From an uncultured Caulobacterales bacterium (GTDB taxonomy: Bacteria > Pseudomonadota > Alphaproteobacteria > Caulobacterales > Caulobacteraceae): 38,650 bases of DNA. Below, one piece after another: positions 34,401 through 38,650 of the stretch. The DNA is taken from NCBI GenBank assembly GCA_903837135.1, contig CAILTK010000104.1, positions 1-38,650 on the forward strand. Direction: 5' to 3'. Under the pieces are notes generated by a model. It saw nothing but the letters and a program-made list of their open reading frames with translations. It had not been told where the DNA came from and searched no databases. The first letter of the stretch is position 1, and the number at the start of each line of letters is the position of its first letter. The position numbers and the translations under genes are program-made.

Positions 34401-34917
34401 TCGTCCCCTGGATGGCGATGCCGTAGGATTCGTTACCGGTGACGCTGATGACGCCGCCGGTGTCGTTGAAGATATTGCCCACGAAGGGCGACGCGCCTTG
34501 CTCGAGAATGCCGATACGGGCGGTCGACCGCACGCCGTTGACGTCGGGCGCCACCGGGGATTGCGTCACACCCGTGGTGCTGTCGCTGGACGGGCCCTTC
34601 GAATCCTTCAGGCTGATCGTGCCGGTGTTGTCGACCGAGCCGGTGAAGCCGCCGGTGGCCAGGATGCCGGTCGCGTTGTTGATGTCGGTGGCCGTGATCG
34701 TGCCGGCGTTGCTGACCGTGCTGTTGCTGTTGACCGTGACGGCCGCGCCCGGGCTGGTCAGATTGACCGTCCCGCCGCTGGATATGGTGATGGCGCCCGA
34801 CGTCGCCGTCGCGACAGGCGTCGAGGTGCTCCCCGAGATCGTCGTCTGGGCGGCCGCTTCCCCCGCGGCGAACCACAAGGGAGCCAGGGCCGCCGCGGCG
34901 GTCAATGTCTTACGCAT
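31426..34917 (-). CDS. Type V autotransporter (outer-membrane beta-barrel with repeat passenger)
   Basis: A 1163-residue protein with three parts. A signal peptide (MRKTLTAAAALAPLWFAAGEAAAQ) leads a long Ser/Thr/Gly/Asn-rich passenger (about 25-850) of repeated short strands such as 'GxIxxTGxxSxAI', fitting a beta-helix. The C-terminal ~280 residues form a barrel that ends RVLF, with the terminal Phe recognised by the BAM complex. The passenger has one DVDGDGITD segment (about residue 296), like calcium-binding loops, and a Thr run from an ACC repeat at ~33,060-33,080. No protease catalytic motif is evident, so adhesion or biofilm roles are more likely than proteolysis. I chose ATG 34917 over an upstream TTG because the signal peptide begins there. 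Confidence 0.9.
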   Translation of the reverse strand: MRKTLTAAAALAPLWFAAGEAAAQTTISGSTSTPVATATSGAITISSGGTVNLTSPGAAVTVNSNSTVSNAGTITATDINNATGILATGGFTGSVDNTGTISLKDSKGPSSDSTTGVTQSPVAPDVNGVRSTARIGILEQGASPFVGNIFNDTGGVISVTGNESYGIAIQGTMTGTLSNIGSITVNGDNSVGLSVSGGVNGSVISTGAITATGQNTSAIVLSGNVSGRFSVYSAITASGYGTDSRSVSNVIQADIQNAPTEVEKGAAAIVVGGNVGQGIYIGAQPANTVSTSTADVDGDGITDASQTTASVTAYGAQPGLVIGAAGKAVTVGALQLTSTAYNQASLGYGLLISGTVSANGVEDGVKSTGLQIGAAPAGYDVANGSTDLTGDAAALGAVATSVGTSTSTITGGGTVNIVGGIKINGTVSATAYGTDAIGLHVLSGSTVPTINVAGVLSAATDQPLPNASTGVATPYNGSAYGLVIERGANVNALAVSGSLTALTTGDGTVNNVVNNAAAVTDFSGSLSNVTVSGSIAAAVSPTVSTITPGGSATALDLRYNTTGVTLTMNQAPESISTAVTTSGVTTTTVTTGPNPSTPNYTGAAIVTTVTNGDTTTTTTTPVAPSITGDVYLGSGTNTVTLNAGTITGGLQVGSASGASTTSIDLENSASFTGKLVALGNATFSFNINSGAFTDTYEQALKATSLHIGSAGVMSFALDPKNNVYTSINVAGTATIDSGAKLGVNVLSNINGTETFALITATKLTVGGATSTLAPDVPYLFTATTSVAGNTLDLTIREKTPAEMGLTQAQGAALPAIYAALPSNTSIQNAIFGQYQRGGFIKLYNELLPDYSGGLFQASAEASRTISRLTADPNQIENPTGSRGAWAQQFFVGAYQGRGQTLPFQAGGFGYAGGVETGGLGFGAVGATAAFVAINESNPQSPTDSRIGMSELEGGLYWQGELGGLTLDARVGASYNWFSGRRQFVVTDATTNTTTYSTQANASWNGYSLTGHFGAAYQVDLGSVWFVRPQVQVDYFRLDQSAYSEHNGSAGFNLAIDETTGDEGSASGLMVLGAKFGRTVVWRPEFQLGVRDVFFGTAGDVSGHFVGGTVPFTLNPAQITGPAGVARIKIKGSSEYYEVGIEGGVEARSRNSEGDAKLSVRVLF

Positions 34918-35291
34918 CAAGTTCCGATTCGCGGGCAATAGGTGAAATTCGGACGTCCGGCCAATCCGGGATCAAGCGCCCCCTCCCGAAGGTCCGTTGC
35001 TATCAAACCTGGAGGACGACCATGTCAACATTTCGGTCGTTTTTATCTTCGCCTTACAGCTTTGTCTTATGGGCGTTTCGTCGCCGCGCACAGTTTTTTT
35101 ACGCTGCGCGGCCCAATGAGCCGCAGCCCCGGCGCGGGCAAAAGACACATTTCCGCCCCATTTTGCACGTTAACACAGGCCCTGGATGCGGCGGTGTTCG
35201 CCCTGTCCATACCTCCGCTGACGGGCGTTTTTGAGCCCGCGGCGTATCTGTCGGGGGGCGTGACGCCCTCGCCGCTGAGGACAAGAAAGAC
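34918..35291. other. AT-richer intergenic region with divergent promoters
   Basis: A 374-base gap between the divergent autotransporter and SleB-type genes, visibly richer in A/T than its surroundings, especially 35,022-35,110. It must hold both promoters. It also contains the short ORF at 35022-35234. I see no clear -35/-10 pair, terminator or RNA gene. Confidence 0.6.
35022..35234 (+). CDS. Possible short ORF upstream of the SleB-type gene
   Basis: A 70-codon ORF with an ATG preceded by GGAGG at an ideal 6-base distance. The translation (starting MSTFRSFLSSPYSFVLW) matches no family that I know. Its codons (TTT, TTA, TCT, AGC) are unlike those of the neighbouring genes. This suggests a non-coding leader, a regulatory upstream ORF or a chance frame. 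The stop is 57 bases before the TTG of the SleB-type gene. Confidence 0.3.
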   Translation: MSTFRSFLSSPYSFVLWAFRRRAQFFYAARPNEPQPRRGQKTHFRPILHVNTGPGCGGVRPVHTSADGRF

Positions 35292-36443
35292 TTGTTTATC
35301 AAACCGCAAGCGCGCGGCGATGCTCGCGCGCTGGTGGGTGCAGCTACGCTCGGGGTCGGAGTGGCCCTGGTAGCGGTTGGCGGCGCTTACCTTGCTGGCG
35401 GGATGGCCCGAGACGCGGTCGTCCATGCCCAGATTCAACGTCTGGCCGGTACGGCCTCGACCGGCTTCTCCGACGTGGCGCTGAACGCCTCCGCGGAGAC
35501 CGATCCGGGCGCCCTGGCCATCGCGCGCCGCCACGATCCCCTGGCCAGCGCCGACCTCGATCCGCGCGAGCGCCGGATCGCCCTGCTGGTCGACCGGCTC
35601 CAGTCGAGCAAGACCGCCCATCCTGCAAACGCCCTGGCTACCAACGCGGTGGCTCCGGCCGGCGTTCCGGCCGTAAGCACGTTCACGGCCAGCGCGCCGC
35701 CCGCCGTGGTGCGCGCCCGATTCGCCTCGGCCGGCGCGGCGTCGCCGTTCCAGCTGCGGGGCGCGCTCGACGAATCGCGCGACCTCGATTGCCTGGCCCA
35801 GGCCGTCTATTACGAAGCGCGCGGCGAAACCCCGTCCGGCCAGGCGGCCGTCGCCCAGGTGGTGCTGAACCGCGTCCGCCATCCGGCCTTCCCCAAGTCG
35901 ATCTGCGCGGTGGTGTTCCAGGGCGCCCGCACCTCGGGCTGTCAGTTCTCCTTCGCCTGCGACGGCGCTTCGCACCACCCGACCGAATCGGCGGCCTGGC
36001 GGCGCGCCGAACAGGTGGCGGCCAAGGCGCTGAACGGCTCGGTCATGGCCGAAGTCGGCGCCGCCACCCACTTCCACGTCACCGGCCTGTCGGCCGATTG
36101 GGGCCCCCATCTTCTGAAGGTGGCCCAGATCGGTTCGCACGTCTTCTTCCGCTTCGGCGGTCACGCCGGTTCGGCGGGGATGTTCCACAGCGACGTGGAG
36201 CCCTCCAAGCCCGTGGACGTGAAGCCGGTGTTCGCCAGCCTGGGCAGCCTGCCCAGCGCCGAACAGGCGGGCCATGTGCTGGCGGCGGGCGCCGCGGCCG
36301 TCGAACATGCCGCGAGCGTCGTCGAGAACGCCGCCAAGGCGGTCGTCGCGCCGAGATCGCAGGAGCCCGGGCCCAAGCCCGCCGCGGCGACCGCCCCGGC
36401 GACCGCCGACGAACCGGCCAAGACCCAGGTCGAAGCGGGCTGA
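35292..36443 (+). CDS. SleB-type cell wall hydrolase
   Basis: A 383-residue protein with one N-terminal membrane segment (ALVGAATLGVGVALVAVGGAYLAGG, residues ~13-37), a Pro/Ala linker and a SleB/Hydrolase_2 domain at about 155-300. Its marks are LDCLAQAVYYEARGETPSGQAAVAQVVLNRVRHPAFPKSICAVVFQGA, with the catalytic Glu in YYEARGE, then CQFSFACDG and ATHFHVTGLSADW. Such enzymes are lytic transglycosylase-like muramidases that remodel peptidoglycan during growth and division. The tail is Ala/Pro-rich. The TTG start at 35292 keeps the whole membrane anchor; AGGA stands about 10 bases before it. A shorter start at the ATG of 35402 would lose the anchor. Confidence 0.9.
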   Translation: MFIKPQARGDARALVGAATLGVGVALVAVGGAYLAGGMARDAVVHAQIQRLAGTASTGFSDVALNASAETDPGALAIARRHDPLASADLDPRERRIALLVDRLQSSKTAHPANALATNAVAPAGVPAVSTFTASAPPAVVRARFASAGAASPFQLRGALDESRDLDCLAQAVYYEARGETPSGQAAVAQVVLNRVRHPAFPKSICAVVFQGARTSGCQFSFACDGASHHPTESAAWRRAEQVAAKALNGSVMAEVGAATHFHVTGLSADWGPHLLKVAQIGSHVFFRFGGHAGSAGMFHSDVEPSKPVDVKPVFASLGSLPSAEQAGHVLAAGAAAVEHAASVVENAAKAVVAPRSQEPGPKPAAATAPATADEPAKTQVEAG

Positions 36444-36462
36444 TCGGCGCCAAAGGGCGAGG

Positions 36463-37407
36463 TCAGCCTGCCCGCGCCATCCGGCGAAGCGCCTGCGGCG
36501 GCTGACCGAAGCTGCGGATGAAGGCGCGACGCATGCGTTCAGGATCGCGAAAGCCGGTCCGGCGCGCGATCTGATCGATGGGAGCCCGCCCGGTCTCGAC
36601 CTCGCTGCGCGCCGCCTCGAGCCGCAGCTGTTCGATCGCCTTGGCCGGGGTCTGGCCGGTCTCGGCCAGGAACCGGCGTGCGAACTGGCGCGGACTGAGC
36701 CCCGCCGCCGCCGCCAGCCGTTCGACGCCGAGGCTCTCGTGCAGCCGCTCCCGGGCGAACGCCAGCGCCTTGGCCGAGGGATCGCCCGAGGGCTTCAGCT
36801 CTATCAGGGTCGAGAACTGGGACTGACCGCCCGGGCGGCGGTGATACACCACCAGCTCCCGGGCGCAGGCGGCGGCGACCTCGACGCCGAGGTCCTCCTC
36901 GATCAGCGCCAGGGCGAGATCGATGCCGGCGGTGATGCCGGCCGAGGTCCAGACCGGGCCGTCCTTGACGAAGATGCGGTCCGGCTCGACCTTGACGCCG
37001 GGGAACAACCGCTGGAGCGCGCGCGCCCGCCGCCAGTGGGTGGTCGCCCGCCGACCGTCGAGCAGGCCGGCGAACGCCAGGATCGCCGATCCGGAGCAGA
37101 TGCTCACGGTGCGCCGCGCCGCGCCCGCCCGTCCGAGCACAAAGGCGCGCACCGCCGCATCACGGCCGGCGTCGAGGGCCCCCGCCCCGCCGACCACGGC
37201 CAGGGTGTCGCAAGGCTGATCGGCGAAGGGCTCGGACAGCACGGCCAGGCCGCTCGACGAGCGGACGAGGCCGCCGCCGGCCGACGCCACCGTCAGGCGA
37301 TAGGCGTCCGGGGCGAACCGCGACGCCACTTCGAAGGCGGCCAACGGACCGGTCAGGTCGAGGATCTGAAACCGGTCGAACACCACGAAGACGACGGCGC
37401 GGCTCAT
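36463..37407 (-). CDS. GlxA family transcriptional regulator (DJ-1/PfpI plus AraC HTH)
   Basis: A 314-residue regulator with two domains. Residues 1-185 form a DJ-1/PfpI-like sensor (VVFVVFDRFQILDLTGPLAAFEVA, LAVVGGAGALDAG, and the elbow SICSGSAILAFAGLLDG carrying a Cys). Residues ~215-314 form an AraC-type double helix-turn-helix (ERLAAAAGLSPRQFARRFLAETGQTPAKAIEQLRLEAARSEVE, then IDQIARRTGFRDPERMRRAFIRSFGQPP). Members such as GlxA or GbdR sense nitrogen compounds, arginine or glycine betaine; the ligand here is unknown. It converges with the SleB-type gene. A TTGACA at 37485-37480 on the minus strand may be its -35 box. Confidence 0.93.
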   Translation of the reverse strand: MSRAVVFVVFDRFQILDLTGPLAAFEVASRFAPDAYRLTVASAGGGLVRSSSGLAVLSEPFADQPCDTLAVVGGAGALDAGRDAAVRAFVLGRAGAARRTVSICSGSAILAFAGLLDGRRATTHWRRARALQRLFPGVKVEPDRIFVKDGPVWTSAGITAGIDLALALIEEDLGVEVAAACARELVVYHRRPGGQSQFSTLIELKPSGDPSAKALAFARERLHESLGVERLAAAAGLSPRQFARRFLAETGQTPAKAIEQLRLEAARSEVETGRAPIDQIARRTGFRDPERMRRAFIRSFGQPPQALRRMARAG

Positions 37408-37505
37408 GACGGTTTCCGTGGGATAGCCGTAATTCAGGACACGAAGTCAGGGCGAGACTAGGTGGACGGCGGGCGTGGCTGTCAACCCCACGCCGCAGTG
37501 TGGCG

Positions 37506-38351
37506 CTAATCCGCGTCCAGCCCGATATCGAGCACCGGGGCAGAATGGGTCAGGGCGCCGACCGAAATGGCGTCGACCCCGGTCTCGGCGATGGCGCGAA
37601 CCGTGTCGAGCGTGACGCCGCCGGACGCCTCGAGCCGCACCCGGCCGGCGGTGCGGTCGACCGCGGCGCCCAGATCCTCGAGGCTGAAGTTGTCGAGCAT
37701 GATCACGTGCGGCGCGAACGGCAGGGCCTGGTCGAGCTGGGCCAGGCTGTCGACCTCGACCTCGATCGGCGTCAGATGACCAGCGATCGCCCGGGCGCGG
37801 GTCAGGGCCTCGGCCACCCCGCCGGCGGCGGCGACATGGTTGTCCTTGATCAGGATGGCGTCGTCGAGGCCGAAGCGATGGTTCACGCCGCCGCCGCAGC
37901 GCACGGCGTATTTCTCCAGCGCGCGCAGGCCCGGCGTGGTCTTGCGCGTATCGACGATCACCGCCCCGGTCCCGGCCACCGCCTGCACATAGCTGCGCGT
38001 CAGGGTGGCGACGCCCGACAGCCTTCCGAGCAGGTTCAGCGCCGTCCGCTCGGCCGACAGCAGGGCGCGGGCGTTGGCGTCGATCCGGGCGATGACCTGT
38101 CCCGGCTCCGCGTCGGCGCCGTCGTCGAGCAGGATCTCCAGGCGGGCGTCGGGATCCAGCGCCAGGATCGCCAGCCGCACGCAGGCGAGGCCGGCGATCC
38201 GGCCGGGCCGGCGCGCGACGAAGCCGGCCCGCAGCCGGGCGCCCGCGTCGATCAGGGCGGCGGTGACGTCGCCGGCCCGCCCAAGATCCTCGCGCAGGGC
38301 GGCGCGCACGAGCGGTTCGATCAGGAGGTCTGGAAGAGGCTGGCGCTCCAT
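37506..38351 (-). CDS. nadC: Quinolinate phosphoribosyltransferase (carboxylating)
   Basis: A 281-residue enzyme of NAD synthesis that turns quinolinate and PRPP into nicotinate mononucleotide. The core is complete: [39 protein letters not shown] (residues ~132-170), [23 protein letters not shown] and [32 protein letters not shown] chose the ATG at 38351 because GGAG stands 5 bases before it; a GTG at 38357 would overlap the nadB stop. It lies directly downstream of nadB on the same strand, forming the de novo NAD operon. Confidence 0.96.
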   Translation of the reverse strand: MERQPLPDLLIEPLVRAALREDLGRAGDVTAALIDAGARLRAGFVARRPGRIAGLACVRLAILALDPDARLEILLDDGADAEPGQVIARIDANARALLSAERTALNLLGRLSGVATLTRSYVQAVAGTGAVIVDTRKTTPGLRALEKYAVRCGGGVNHRFGLDDAILIKDNHVAAAGGVAEALTRARAIAGHLTPIEVEVDSLAQLDQALPFAPHVIMLDNFSLEDLGAAVDRTAGRVRLEASGGVTLDTVRAIAETGVDAISVGALTHSAPVLDIGLDAD

Positions 38352-38353
38352 GA

Positions 38354-38650
38354 TCACTCCGCCGCCATCAGAGCCGGGCGCCGGACCAGGGTCCGCAGGG
38401 TCCGCCGGGCGGGCGCCGGCTCGGGAAAGTCGGCGCGGAAGTGGGCGCCGCGGCTGTGGGTGCGCGCCAGCGCCGCCTCGGCCACGAGGCGCGCCGTCAC
38501 CAGTTCGAGGGCCAGGCCGTGCTCCGCCTCCAGCGCTTCGATCTCGCCGAGCAGCCTTTGCAGCCCGTCCGCGTCGCGCGCCACGCCCGCGCCGTCGTCC
38601 ATCGCCTGGCGCAGGCGCCGAAGACCCGCCGCCGGCAGGGCCGGGGCCGG
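38354..38650 (-). CDS. nadB: L-aspartate oxidase, C-terminal end (partial)
   Basis: The last 98 codons of nadB; the gene runs off the right edge. The helical C-terminal domain reads LRRLRQAMDDGAGVARDADGLQRLLGEIEAL in family terms, followed by LVTARLVAEAALARTHSRGAHFRADFPEP. SRGxHxRxDxP is the conserved NadB substrate-site motif. NadB oxidises aspartate to iminoaspartate, the first step of NAD synthesis; NadC, encoded next, uses the quinolinate later made by NadA. Its stop is 2 bases before the nadC ATG, so translation is probably coupled. Confidence 0.93.
   Translation of the reverse strand, partial: PAPALPAAGLRRLRQAMDDGAGVARDADGLQRLLGEIEALEAEHGLALELVTARLVAEAALARTHSRGAHFRADFPEPAPARRTLRTLVRRPALMAAE

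Noticed and set aside
37472-37494. Hairpin GGCGTGG/CCACGCC between nadC and the GlxA-type gene considered as a terminator
   Set aside because: It has no U-run and overlaps a possible TTGACA -35 box; the evidence is insufficient for either.

Overview
The window is GC-rich, densely coded bacterial DNA. It looks like an alphaproteobacterium of the family Caulobacteraceae (Caulobacter/Phenylobacterium-like). This is inferred from strong G/C third-position bias, a split cobalamin-dependent methionine synthase behind an ArsR-methyltransferase regulator, fliI-fliJ next to each other, a SWIB-domain protein, DUF6894/DUF2076-type small proteins, Tat-exported enzymes and short or leaderless-looking 5' ends. 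I found no rRNA, tRNA, CRISPR array, insertion sequence or prophage. Both ends cut genes: metH at the left, nadB at the right. No database could be searched, so the assignment rests on motifs.

Left part (1-8,190). A minus-strand methionine operon runs ArsR/methyltransferase regulator -> metF -> metH homocysteine domain -> exported RidA-like protein -> metH remainder. The first three genes are joined by ATGA overlaps. A palindrome lies inside the likely promoter, directly before the regulator's start. Divergent to it are mlaA-mlaC (outer-membrane lipid asymmetry) and a small Lys/Thr-rich exported protein closed by a clear terminator. A D-2-hydroxyacid dehydrogenase, a PfpI/DJ-1 protein and a SWIB protein follow on the minus strand.

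Middle part (8,300-24,500). A TetR/short-chain dehydrogenase pair shares a palindromic operator. Next is a minus-strand pair of Tat-exported flavin amine oxidase and c-type cytochrome, probably one periplasmic electron-transfer unit. Then come two small proteins, a Crp/Fnr regulator, ettA, and a free-methionine-(R)-sulfoxide reductase followed by an aldo/keto reductase. After several small proteins and a LysE exporter come fliI-fliJ, a GH10 xylanase predicted to be a Tat lipoprotein, an APC permease and a DUF4282 membrane protein.

Right part (24,600-38,650). This holds trxB, a HAD/MaoC/ribF operon, a small GNAT protein, and a Pal-like lipoprotein with a partner protein, divergent from a MarR regulator. 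Two identical-spacing operator-like repeats sit between the last two. Then follow an MFS symporter, a large type V autotransporter, a SleB-type cell wall hydrolase, a GlxA-type regulator, nadC and the end of nadB.

No wholly new multi-gene system is evident. The most interesting local arrangements are the SahR-like self-contained methionine operon with an exported RidA inside a split metH, the Tat amine oxidase/cytochrome c pair, and the MarR/Pal-like locus with tandem operators.
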